NCBI GenBank assembly: GCA_015222595.1
Contig: JADFVP010000200.1
Coordinates: 1 to 11,154, forward strand
Length of the DNA: 11,154 bases
Source: Pseudomonadota bacterium
GTDB taxonomy: Bacteria > Desulfobacterota > GWC2-55-46 > JADFVP01
Direction of reading: 5' to 3'
This document shows positions 1-6,260 of this stretch, in pieces. The first letter of the stretch is position 1. Every line of letters starts with the position of its first letter. A model generated the notes under the pieces. The model saw only the letters and a program-made list of their open reading frames with translations, was not told the DNA's origin and did no database searches. A program made the position numbers and the translations under genes.

Positions 1-37
1 CGACCTTCTTTTCGTCTTCTATTACAAGCACTCTCAT
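1..37 (-). CDS. Response regulator, N-terminal fragment cut by window edge
   Basis: Only the first 12 codons lie in the window. They start with ATG at position 37 and read MRVLVIEDEKKV. This matches the first beta strand and acidic pocket of a CheY-like receiver domain: a hydrophobic strand followed by E-D-E, which binds the magnesium needed for phosphotransfer from a histidine kinase. Such a beginning is most common in OmpR/PhoB-type two-component regulators, but the output domain is outside the window, so the class is a guess. A purine-rich ribosome-binding site (GGGTGA) sits about 5 bases before the ATG. A sigma70-like promoter lies just upstream and overlaps the end of the M16 peptidase gene, so this gene probably starts its own transcript instead of depending on the pnp cluster. 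The remaining codons lie beyond base 1. Confidence 0.72.
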   Translation of the reverse strand, partial: MRVLVIEDEKKV

Positions 38-84
38 ATCTTCACCCTTTCGAATTATCAGTTCGAACTTTCAGAGTCGTTATA

Positions 85-112
85 ATAATAGAGCAACAGC
101 GTACGGAGTCAA
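85..112 (-). promoter_or_regulatory. Sigma70-like promoter for the response regulator
   Basis: On the minus strand there is TTGACT (107-112, five of six matches to TTGACA), a 16-base spacer, then TATTAT (85-90, five of six matches to TATAAT). The -35 box overlaps the TGA stop of the M16 gene. Transcription would begin near position 78 and leave a leader of about 40 bases before the regulator's ATG at 37. A GTTCGAAC palindrome (61-68) and a second TTCGAA (50-55) lie in that leader and could be an operator, although this is inference. This is the best promoter match I see in the window. Confidence 0.5.
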
Positions 113-1401
113 GCAGTCTTTTTCTTTTTGCGCGCCGGGCTCTTTGCAGCTTTCAGCCCCTTGGGGATAGTAGCGCCGCGCACCTTGCCGATAGCAGCCA
201 GCATAGCCTTGGACGGCCTTAGAATCTCGGAGGCAATTTTCTCCAGCGAGTCGCCGCGTACGCGATCGATAGAGGCTACTATTTTTTTAATATCGACCGG
301 AGCGCCGAAGTACATCTCGTCGCGCGCAAGCTTCGTCATCCTGTTCTCAGAACTCTCTAGCCCCAAGAGCATACCGCCCTTAAGCTGGCTCTTAGCCTCT
401 TTTAACTCCGTAGTCGTAACGCCCCGGCGCATCTTAGCGAACTCTCTCAAGACTATTGAGAGCAACTGTGGAAAGTTCTCCTTGGTGGTGCCGGAGTAGA
501 CGACGAGCGAACCGGAGTCTTTGTAGAGATTGAGATATGAGAAGACAGAGTACGCAAGGCCCTTCTTCTCACGAACCTCCTGAAAGAGGCGCGAACTCAT
601 GCCGGAACCTAAAATCGTATTCATCAGATAAAGCTTGTACCGATTGGGGTCGGGTTGTGCGAGAGCAGGAACGCCGAGACACATATGGACCTGTTCCAGA
701 TCCTTCTGTACCAGTTTGACACCAGGGTGGGGCACAGGGTCCGGAACCTTCTCTGCCAAGTCGGTCAGTTTCAGCTTACCGAAACCCTTCTTAACGAGCT
801 TCAGTATCGTGGCGTGCTTAACGCCTCCTGCGGCAACTATAAAGACGTTACGCGAACGGTAGTGCTTCTCGTAGTACTCCCTTATGTCGTCGGTCGTAAG
901 CTTGCGGAGATTCTTATCGGGCCCGAGTATCGGGTAGGAGAGCGGGTGGCCTTTCCAGAACTCTGCCGCGTAGATATCGTGGATAATGTCGTCGGGGGTG
1001 TCCTCGACCATCTTGATTTCCTGAAGCACAACGTTGCGCTCCTTGTCCATCTCGCTGGGGTCGAAGTTCGGGTTGAGGAATATGTCGGAGAGCAGGTCAG
1101 CCGCGCGCGGAATGTCGCGGTTCAAGACCTTGGCGTAGAAGCAGGTGTATTCGCGCGACGTGAATGCGTTAAGAACACCGCCGACCGACTCTATCTCGCG
1201 CGAGATCTGGAGCGCAGTCCGCTTGGGAGTGCCTTTAAAGAGCAGGTGCTCGATGAAGTGAGAGACGCCGTTCAGCCCTTTTGACTCGTTGCGCGAGCCG
1301 GTTCTGACCCATATTCCGAGTGTAGCGCTCTCGGCGTCGGGCATCTCTTCTGTAATGACGTTTATACCGCTTTCGAGCGTGGTCTTATTGATTCTAGGCA
1401 T
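109..1401 (-). CDS. M16-family zinc peptidase (insulinase/processing-peptidase type)
   Basis: The 430-residue product has the inverted zinc motif of M16 metallopeptidases, HxxEH, at residues 48-52 (HFIEH). The third zinc ligand is Glu128 in VLQEIKM, the usual distance downstream. The C-terminal half carries the family's Arg/Tyr pair (about R277 and Y284, in EVREKKGLAYSV). The length fits the compact two-domain bacterial subfamily that includes Bacillus YmxG, a homologue of mitochondrial processing peptidase. No signal peptide or membrane segment is visible, so it is probably cytoplasmic; the substrate is unknown. The C-terminus is lysine-rich (ARKKKKTA). A gene of this family directly after pnp is a conserved arrangement in many bacteria. 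The ATG at 1401 is preceded by AAGGG at 4 bases, and that sequence lies in the second copy of a 22-bp tandem repeat. A strong hairpin separates the gene from pnp, so its expression may be lower or independent. Confidence 0.93.
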   Translation of the reverse strand: MPRINKTTLESGINVITEEMPDAESATLGIWVRTGSRNESKGLNGVSHFIEHLLFKGTPKRTALQISREIESVGGVLNAFTSREYTCFYAKVLNRDIPRAADLLSDIFLNPNFDPSEMDKERNVVLQEIKMVEDTPDDIIHDIYAAEFWKGHPLSYPILGPDKNLRKLTTDDIREYYEKHYRSRNVFIVAAGGVKHATILKLVKKGFGKLKLTDLAEKVPDPVPHPGVKLVQKDLEQVHMCLGVPALAQPDPNRYKLYLMNTILGSGMSSRLFQEVREKKGLAYSVFSYLNLYKDSGSLVVYSGTTKENFPQLLSIVLREFAKMRRGVTTTELKEAKSQLKGGMLLGLESSENRMTKLARDEMYFGAPVDIKKIVASIDRVRGDSLEKIASEILRPSKAMLAAIGKVRGATIPKGLKAAKSPARKKKKTA

Positions 1402-1405
1402 CTAA

Positions 1406-1449
1406 CCCTTATTCTTTTGATTAACGGCCCTTATTCACTTGATTAACGG
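1406..1449. repeat. Two tandem 22-bp repeats upstream of the M16 gene
   Basis: Two head-to-tail 22-bp copies, 1406-1427 and 1428-1449, differ at two positions (cttttg against cacttg in the middle). The copy nearer the gene supplies the AAGGG used as Shine-Dalgarno for the M16 start at 1401; the other copy carries a second, idle AAGGG. This looks like a recent local duplication of the ribosome-binding region. Confidence 0.9.
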
Positions 1450-1471
1450 TTACGTATAACGGTAACAGAAG

Positions 1472-1510
1472 ACATCCGACAACAGGACGTAAACTCCTGC
1501 TGCCGGATGC
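1472..1510 (-). terminator. Strong hairpin after pnp (possible terminator or 3'-end stabiliser)
   Basis: Arms 1472-1487 and 1495-1510 pair over 16 positions in the minus-strand RNA (13 Watson-Crick and 3 G-U), with a 7-base loop. It lies 46 bases after the pnp stop. The minus-strand sequence just after the stem is CTTCTGTT, only moderately U-rich, so it is not a textbook intrinsic terminator. On the plus strand a CTTTTT run appears about 12 bases after the stem, but no plus-strand gene would use it. It could end or weaken transcription into the M16 gene, or protect the pnp mRNA 3' end. Confidence 0.55.
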
Positions 1511-1556
1511 GACTGTAGTTCTTTTTAGGTAAAGACGATTGAACAGATACGGCTTA

Positions 1557-3659
1557 TCAGCTAGGCTCTAGCTCTAGCGTAGCTCCGATGGCCTCTTTTC
1601 TCGACAGACGGATCTTGCCCTGCCTGTCGATGTCGAGTACCTTTACGAGGAACTCGTCGCCGTCGCTGATCACGTCGCGTACGTTGGCCACTCTGCCCTC
1701 TTCGAGCTGCGAGATGTGGACAAGCCCCTCGGTGCCGGGGAAGATTTCTACAAAGGCGCCAAAGTCTACTATCTTCTTGACCTTGCCCATGTAAATCTTG
1801 TCTATCTCGGCGTCCTGAGTAAGGGCTCTGACCATCGCAACAGCCTTCTGCGCGGCCTCGTCATCGCTGGAAGCGATGTTGACCTTACCCGAATCGTCGA
1901 TGTCGACCTTTACGCCGCACTCGGCAACGATTGATTTGATGTTCTTACCGCCCGGGCCGATAACGTCCTTGATGCGCTCCTGCTTAACCATGATGGAGAT
2001 GATGCGAGGCGCATACTCGGAGTACTCGGTGCGAGGCGTACTGATGGCCTCTTCCATGATGCCGATCATGTGAATTCTGCCCTCGCGTGCCTGATAGAGC
2101 GCGTTCTTCATAATCTCGGTGGACAGGCCCGCAATCTTTATATCCATCTGAAGAGCAGTGATTCCGTCGCGCGTACCGGCGACCTTGAAGTCCATGTCTC
2201 CGAGGTGGTCTTCGTCTCCGAGAATATCGGAAAGGATAACCATGTCGTCTCCCTCTTTGATAAGACCCATCGCGATTCCGGCAACGTGACCGGAGGTCGG
2301 GACACCTGCGTCCATAAGAGCAAGCGACGTTCCGCAGACGGTCGCCATGGATGACGATCCGTTAGACTCCAGTACGTCGGAAACAGCGCGAACCGTATAA
2401 GGGAAGTCGGGGTTGTCAAAAGGCATGGTCTTGACTATTGCTCTTTCAGCGAGCGCGCCGTGGCCTATCTCTCTACGGCCCGGACTTCTCATGAACTTGA
2501 CCTCTCCGACACAGAATGGCGGGAAGTTGTAGTGGAGCATGAACCGCTTGTACTCCCAGCCGGTGAGCGCGTCTATTCTCTGCTCGTCATCAGAGGTTCC
2601 AAGCGTTGTTACGACCAACGCCTGAGTCTCGCCTCTGGTAAAGAGCGCGGAGCCGTGGGTGCGCGGGAGAAGACCGACGTCGCAGGTGATGTCGCGTATG
2701 TCGGTCGGGCCGCGTCCGTCCACCCTGCGCTTCTCTTTTGTGACGATCGCGCGCATGATGCGGTACTTGAGGTCTCCGAAAGCTGCGCTGATCTCGGACT
2801 CTCTGCCCTCGAACTCTTCAGCGAGTGCTGCCTTGGTGGCAGCCTTAATCTCTGAGAAACGAGCGTAACGCTCCATCTTGGTCGGTATGTTAAGCGCGTC
2901 CCTAAGGTCCGCCTCTACCACCTCTGCAACGCGTGCCGTAAGAGCTTCGTCAATTTCAACCGGAGGTACTGCGAACTTAACCGGCGCAGCCTCTTCGACT
3001 ATTTTCTTCTGTAGATCTGTTACCACACGGATGTTGGTCTGCGCGAATGCGAGAGCCTCGAGCATAAAGTCTTCGCTCGCGCCCTTTGCTCCGCCTTCTA
3101 CCATCAGTATGGAGTCTTCGGTGCCGGCTACAATTAGGTCGAGGTCAGACTCTTCCTTCTGCGCCATGGTCGGGTTGCAGATAAACTGTCCGTCAATCGA
3201 GCCTACCCTTACAGCAGCTATTGCGCTCGTGTACGGAATGTCCGAGATGCAAAGAGAGATGGACGCGCCGAGCATTGCAACGAGTTCCGGGTCGTTCTCT
3301 TTGTCCACGGAGAGTACCGTTGCTATAACCTGGGTCTCGTTGAAGTAGCCTACAGGAAAGAGCGGTCTGAGCGGCCTATCGATCAGCCTCGAAGTCAGCG
3401 TCTCTTTCTCTCCCGGCCTTCCTTCGCGCTTGAAGAAGCCACCTGGAATCTTACCGGCGGCATAAGTCATTTCCTGATAATTTACGGTAAGCGGAAGAAA
3501 GTCGACATTGGTCGACGGTTTATCGGTGCGGCATGCCGTAACGAGTACGACCGTATCACCATACCTGATGGTACAGGAGCCATGCGCCTGCTTGGCCATA
3601 CGGCCAGTCTCCACCTCAATTTTTCTGCCTCCGAACTCTACATCATATTTTTTTACCAT
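1557..3659 (-). CDS. pnp: Polyribonucleotide nucleotidyltransferase (PNPase)
   Basis: This 700-residue protein is a full-length PNPase, close to the E. coli length of 711. It degrades RNA 3' to 5' using phosphate, releasing nucleoside diphosphates, and can also add tails; it works as a trimer, often in the degradosome. The N-terminal RNase PH-like domain begins at once (MVKKYDVEFGGRKIEVETGR), followed by a helical linker and the second, catalytic RNase PH-like domain with the aspartate-rich active-site stretch DEDHLGDMDFKVAGT. A KH domain with its GPGG loop is near residues 568-571, and an S1 domain (KIYMGKVKKIVDFGAFVEI) runs from about 622 to 690. The ATG at 3659 is preceded by AGGAGA at about 11 bases, and the gene ends with tandem stops TGA TAA. 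It lies 165 bases after rpsO, the same neighbour as in E. coli. A GC-rich hairpin in its leader may serve regulation by RNase III or PNPase itself, by analogy only. Confidence 0.98.
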   Translation of the reverse strand: MVKKYDVEFGGRKIEVETGRMAKQAHGSCTIRYGDTVVLVTACRTDKPSTNVDFLPLTVNYQEMTYAAGKIPGGFFKREGRPGEKETLTSRLIDRPLRPLFPVGYFNETQVIATVLSVDKENDPELVAMLGASISLCISDIPYTSAIAAVRVGSIDGQFICNPTMAQKEESDLDLIVAGTEDSILMVEGGAKGASEDFMLEALAFAQTNIRVVTDLQKKIVEEAAPVKFAVPPVEIDEALTARVAEVVEADLRDALNIPTKMERYARFSEIKAATKAALAEEFEGRESEISAAFGDLKYRIMRAIVTKEKRRVDGRGPTDIRDITCDVGLLPRTHGSALFTRGETQALVVTTLGTSDDEQRIDALTGWEYKRFMLHYNFPPFCVGEVKFMRSPGRREIGHGALAERAIVKTMPFDNPDFPYTVRAVSDVLESNGSSSMATVCGTSLALMDAGVPTSGHVAGIAMGLIKEGDDMVILSDILGDEDHLGDMDFKVAGTRDGITALQMDIKIAGLSTEIMKNALYQAREGRIHMIGIMEEAISTPRTEYSEYAPRIISIMVKQERIKDVIGPGGKNIKSIVAECGVKVDIDDSGKVNIASSDDEAAQKAVAMVRALTQDAEIDKIYMGKVKKIVDFGAFVEIFPGTEGLVHISQLEEGRVANVRDVISDGDEFLVKVLDIDRQGKIRLSRKEAIGATLELEPS

Positions 3660-3718
3660 CTATCTGCAATTCTCCTAACGTTACTTCTATTATTATTTAC
3701 CTGTTTGGTTTTCTTACC

Positions 3719-3744
3719 GAGCGCACGCCCCCTGGCGAACGCTC
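3719..3744 (-). promoter_or_regulatory. GC-rich hairpin in the rpsO-pnp gap
   Basis: Arms GGCGAACGCTC (3734-3744) and GAGCGCACGCC (3719-3729) pair at ten of eleven positions in minus-strand RNA, one of them G-U, around a 4-base loop. No U-tract follows (GGTAAGAAAACC), so it is unlikely to be an intrinsic terminator. It starts 60 bases before the pnp ATG, a position comparable to the RNase III-cleaved stem-loop in the E. coli pnp leader. Its role here is inferred from position. Confidence 0.5.
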
Positions 3745-3794
3745 TTGCTCTTGCACTGCCCCGGTCGGTGCGAACCCGGCCAACTCTTTGCACT
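3735..3794. repeat. Diverged direct repeat in the rpsO-pnp gap
   Basis: The block GCGAAC...CTCTTGCACT (3735-3757) recurs as GCGAAC...CTCTTTGCACT (3770-3794), with different sequence between the two conserved ends. The first copy also contains a GCTCTT hexamer twice in tandem (3741-3752). The similarity is partial and could be chance plus local slippage. Confidence 0.4.
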
Positions 3795-3824
3795 TAAAGA
3801 AAGGCCCTCGCCCCCGTAGCCGGA

Positions 3825-4091
3825 CTAGCGTCTGAGACCAAGTCTCTTGATGAGGCTCTTGTACCGCTCAACATCCTGCTTCTTTACATACTCAAGCAGA
3901 CGTCTGCGGCGGCCAACCATCTTGAGAAGTCCTCTGCGTGAGTGGTGGTCGCCCTTATTAGCCTTAAAGTGCCCACTGAGGCCATTGATCCGCTCACTTA
4001 AGAGTGCAACCTGCACCTCGGGCGAACCGGTGTCCCCGTCATGCGTCTTGTAGTTCTCTATGATCTCTTTCTTCTTTTCAGCCGCCAGCAT
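3825..4091 (-). CDS. rpsO: Small ribosomal subunit protein S15
   Basis: The 88-residue product is a complete S15, a primary binder of 16S rRNA that organises the central domain of the 30S subunit and helps form bridges to the 50S. The family pattern is clear: a THDGDTGSPEVQVALLSERI stretch, then HSRRGLLKMVGRRRRLL and a basic end KRLGLRR. Its length equals the usual 88-89 residues. The ATG at 4091 is preceded by GGAGGT at 7 bases, the strongest Shine-Dalgarno in the window, as expected for a highly translated ribosomal protein. It lies between truB and pnp, as in many bacteria. S15 often represses its own mRNA by binding the leader; a small hairpin just upstream of the Shine-Dalgarno is a possible part of such a site. 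Confidence 0.98.
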   Translation of the reverse strand: MLAAEKKKEIIENYKTHDGDTGSPEVQVALLSERINGLSGHFKANKGDHHSRRGLLKMVGRRRRLLEYVKKQDVERYKSLIKRLGLRR

Positions 4092-4098
4092 TCTTCTT

Positions 4099-4104
4099 AC
4101 CTCC
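4099..4104 (-). promoter_or_regulatory. Strong ribosome-binding site of rpsO
   Basis: GGAGGT on the minus strand lies 7 bases before the rpsO ATG. It is an almost full complement of the 16S rRNA tail and is clearly stronger than the other start regions here. Confidence 0.85.
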
Positions 4105-4116
4105 GTTTAGACTACC

Positions 4117-4129
4117 GGGCCTCATGCCC
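4117..4129 (-). promoter_or_regulatory. Small hairpin in the rpsO leader (possible S15 autoregulatory element)
   Basis: GGGC (4126-4129) pairs with GCCC (4117-4120) around a 5-base loop, with one further possible G-U pair, 12 bases before the Shine-Dalgarno. S15 leaders in several phyla carry GC/GU-rich helices bound by the protein. The structure here is short and the regulatory role is a guess based on position. Confidence 0.25.
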
Positions 4130-4207
4130 ATCCATTAACTCGTTACTGCTATTTTTTTAAAACTGTTATATTCCTTCTTCCACGCGCCCCGGCTATACTC
4201 TTACTAC

Positions 4208-5164
4208 TTAAGCCCCCGACGCCCTGCCTGACTTTACAGCCGACCCTTCGTTCGAAGAACGAACAGCTCCGCCGTAGAGCACCTTTACAACATTGAATTC
4301 ACTGGAGCCAGACGGCTCGCCAGTGCTGACATACTCTGCAAACGCCAACACAACGACGCCATGCATAAGCCGAACCACCTCGCCCGGCTTGAAGCTCTCC
4401 GACGTCTCTGCCCTGAACGGGCCGCGCGCCACCTTGGAGGCTGCACTGTCATCGAGTTCTATACCCTTGATCAGCGCCGAGGAGCGAACCAGCGCCGCTT
4501 CTAAAGGAATAAGCGCTGCTTCGAGTTCTTCTTTGCTTCCCTGCACGTCAACAGCTTCCGCTTCGGTAAAGGTTCCGCTGCGGGTACGCCTCAGCCTGTA
4601 GAGGTGTGCGCCTGCGCCGAGCTTGGCTCCGGCATCTACCGAGAGCGTCCTTATATAGGTTCCGCGCGAACACTCAACGGAAAAATCGACGAACGGCAGT
4701 TCTACCCTGCTGACCGCTATCGAATATATATCTACCTCTTTAGCAGCCCGCTCAACGGTAACGCCCTTGCGGGCCAGCTTATAGAGCGGCACGCCGCCCT
4801 GCTTAACCGAAGAGTACATCGGCGGGGTCTGCTCTATTGTGCCTACGAAACTTCCGAGGGTATCCTCTATTTCGGCCCTTTCTATAGAGCCGACCTCTGA
4901 GGTCTTAAGTACTTCGCCCTCTGCGTCCTGAGTGTCGGTCTCTTCGCCGAGCTTCATTACTGCTGCGTACCCTTTGCCGCCGACGTCTAAGAAACGGGCG
5001 AACTTCGTGGCTCCATCCACCACGAGCGGCAGTACGCCTGTGGCCGCCGGATCGAGCGTACCGAGGTGGCCGACCTTCTTGGCCTTAAGGGTGCGCTTGA
5101 CTTTGGCTACGACATCATGAGAAGTCCAGCCCGACGGCTTATCTACTACAATAACGCCGTCCAT
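4208..5164 (-). CDS. truB: tRNA pseudouridine(55) synthase
   Basis: The 318-residue product isomerises uridine 55 in the T-loop of tRNAs to pseudouridine. It opens with the TruB signature GVIVVDKPSGWTSHDVV. Catalytic Asp38 sits in VGHLGTLDPAATGVLPL, and the motif with a conserved tyrosine, GKGYAAVMKLG, follows near residue 67. SRGTYIRTL is the usual third motif, with R and Y near the active site. The C-terminal part (GEVVRLMHGVVVLAFAEY) resembles the small PUA-like domain that grips the tRNA. The last 30 or so residues are serine- and glycine-rich and look like a loose tail. The ATG at 5164 follows the nrnA stop directly (TAGATG), with AGGA inside the end of nrnA as ribosome-binding site, so the two genes are probably translationally coupled. 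rpsO follows 116 bases later. Confidence 0.97.
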   Translation of the reverse strand: MDGVIVVDKPSGWTSHDVVAKVKRTLKAKKVGHLGTLDPAATGVLPLVVDGATKFARFLDVGGKGYAAVMKLGEETDTQDAEGEVLKTSEVGSIERAEIEDTLGSFVGTIEQTPPMYSSVKQGGVPLYKLARKGVTVERAAKEVDIYSIAVSRVELPFVDFSVECSRGTYIRTLSVDAGAKLGAGAHLYRLRRTRSGTFTEAEAVDVQGSKEELEAALIPLEAALVRSSALIKGIELDDSAASKVARGPFRAETSESFKPGEVVRLMHGVVVLAFAEYVSTGEPSGSSEFNVVKVLYGGAVRSSNEGSAVKSGRASGA

Positions 5165-6154
5165 CTATTCCTGCCCGGCCAGAGATGTTTTCAAGGCCGT
5201 GACCACCGTCTCGATAACAGTGTCGAGCGGTCCACTCACTGAGCAGCCTGCGGCGTGGCTATGGCCTCCGCCGTCGAAACTTAACGCAACGTCTGCCACG
5301 TCTACTGCGCCCTTGGACCTGAAACTTACCTTATACTCTTCGGGACCGGTCTCTCTAAAGAGCACCCCGGCCTCTACGCCCTCTATGCCTCTGGCGTAGT
5401 TCACAAAGCCGTCGGCAAGGCCTTTATCGGCTCCCGTGCTATCCATCATCTCATCAGTTACGTAGAGAGTGGCTATCTTATAGCCCTTGGCTCCGGGTAC
5501 ATCTATAATATTGAGTGTAGCGAGCACAATCGCCAGAAGCTTATACTTGCAGGCCGGATGGTTCTCGTAGACCTGAGTCGAGATCGTCCACGGGTCCGCG
5601 CCTTTTCCGACTAACACTCCGGCCTTCCTGAGCGAGCCTTCGGAGGTACACGAGTAACGGAACGAGCCGGTATCGGTGTGAATAGCCACATAGAGGTTGG
5701 TGGCTATACCCGGTGTTATCTCTATAGATGCCTCGGTAACAAGGTCGAAGATCATCTCTCCTGCGGAACTCGCATCGGGAAAAATGACGTTCAACTCGCC
5801 GAACTCATCGTTTGTAGTATGGTGGTCGATGTTCATGACCGAGCCCATGCCGTCGAACTTGTTGAAGTTGTCGCCAAGCCGGTTCATCTGGCCACAGTCC
5901 ACTGCAAAGGTAGCGTCGAACGGGGCCTCGCCTTCGAGCGTATGCACAATGGTCTCTGAGCCGGGCAGAAACTCGAAGATACCCGGAACCGGATCTTCCA
6001 AGTATGCAACAACATCTTTACCGAGCGAGCGGAGCGCAAGCGTTAGACCTAAGAGCGACCCAATTGCGTCGCCTTCGGGGTTTACGTGCGAAACTACCAG
6101 AAATCTGTTGCCCTGCTCAATGCGCTCTATTATTGCGCCAAAATGGTTGCTCAT
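5165..6154 (-). CDS. nrnA: DHH-family nanoRNase / pAp phosphatase (NrnA-like)
   Basis: This 329-residue protein has the full DHH-DHHA1 layout of NrnA, which degrades RNA oligonucleotides of 2-5 bases and often also dephosphorylates 3'-phosphoadenosine 5'-phosphate. Motif I is HVNPEGDAIGS (23-33), motif II AVDCGQMNRLG with Asp86, motif III NIDHHTT with the DHH at 110-112, and motif IV HTDTGSFRY with Asp161. The DHHA1 glycine motif GGGHSHAAGC is at about 295-304. In motif I the usual first aspartate of PDxD is glutamate (Glu27), a conservative change at a metal-binding position. It is likely cytoplasmic and finishes RNA decay begun by PNPase. The start lies in a 13-bp tandem duplication: the ATG at 6154 gives the correct frame, while a near-identical ATG at 6167 is out of frame. 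No strong Shine-Dalgarno is visible. Confidence 0.94.
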   Translation of the reverse strand: MSNHFGAIIERIEQGNRFLVVSHVNPEGDAIGSLLGLTLALRSLGKDVVAYLEDPVPGIFEFLPGSETIVHTLEGEAPFDATFAVDCGQMNRLGDNFNKFDGMGSVMNIDHHTTNDEFGELNVIFPDASSAGEMIFDLVTEASIEITPGIATNLYVAIHTDTGSFRYSCTSEGSLRKAGVLVGKGADPWTISTQVYENHPACKYKLLAIVLATLNIIDVPGAKGYKIATLYVTDEMMDSTGADKGLADGFVNYARGIEGVEAGVLFRETGPEEYKVSFRSKGAVDVADVALSFDGGGHSHAAGCSVSGPLDTVIETVVTALKTSLAGQE

Positions 6155-6171
6155 CTCTGTTACTCATCTCT
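6146..6171. repeat. 13-bp tandem duplication across the nrnA start codon
   Basis: Copies 6146-6158 and 6159-6171 differ at one base; on the minus strand they read AGAGATGAGTAAC then AGAGATGAGCAAC. Each contains an ATG. The upstream ATG (6167) opens a 16-codon frame that ends in TGA inside nrnA, while the downstream ATG (6154) starts nrnA. Because 13 is not a multiple of three, the two starts are in different frames. Confidence 0.92.
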
Positions 6172-6182
6172 AGTGTAGCTGC

Positions 6183-6195
6183 CGGTCTATGACCG
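6183..6195. repeat. Perfect small inverted repeat upstream of nrnA
   Basis: CGGTC-TAT-GACCG is a perfect 5-bp inverted repeat with a 3-base centre, about 30 bases before the nrnA start. It may be a weak RNA hairpin or a short protein-binding palindrome; I cannot tell which. Confidence 0.35.
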
Positions 6196-6217
6196 ATTAA
6201 GTACTGCAAATCTATTT

Positions 6218-6256
6218 AAAAGAGCCGACAGCCCGGAGCCCCGGACAGGTTGGCTC
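6218..6256 (-). terminator. Terminator-like hairpin between rbfA and nrnA
   Basis: In the minus-strand RNA, GAGCC (6252-6256) pairs with GGCTC (6222-6226), and an inner GTCCGG/CCGGGC stem (one G-U pair) closes a GGCT tetraloop. TTTTAAAT follows the outer stem without a gap. The element begins a few bases after the rbfA stop. The internal loop and the short U-run suggest partial termination that would lower expression of nrnA and truB relative to rbfA. Confidence 0.42.
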
Positions 6257-6260
6257 CTGC

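Noticed and set aside
655..1284. Plus-strand open frame of 209 codons
   Set aside because: It is fully antisense to the M16 peptidase, whose zinc motif and conserved residues prove the minus-strand frame; no family pattern is seen in the plus frame.
1440..1495. Possible promoter TTGTCG-18-TATACG upstream of the M16 gene
   Set aside because: Each box matches consensus at only four of six positions and the -35 would lie in the arm of the strong hairpin; too weak to list.
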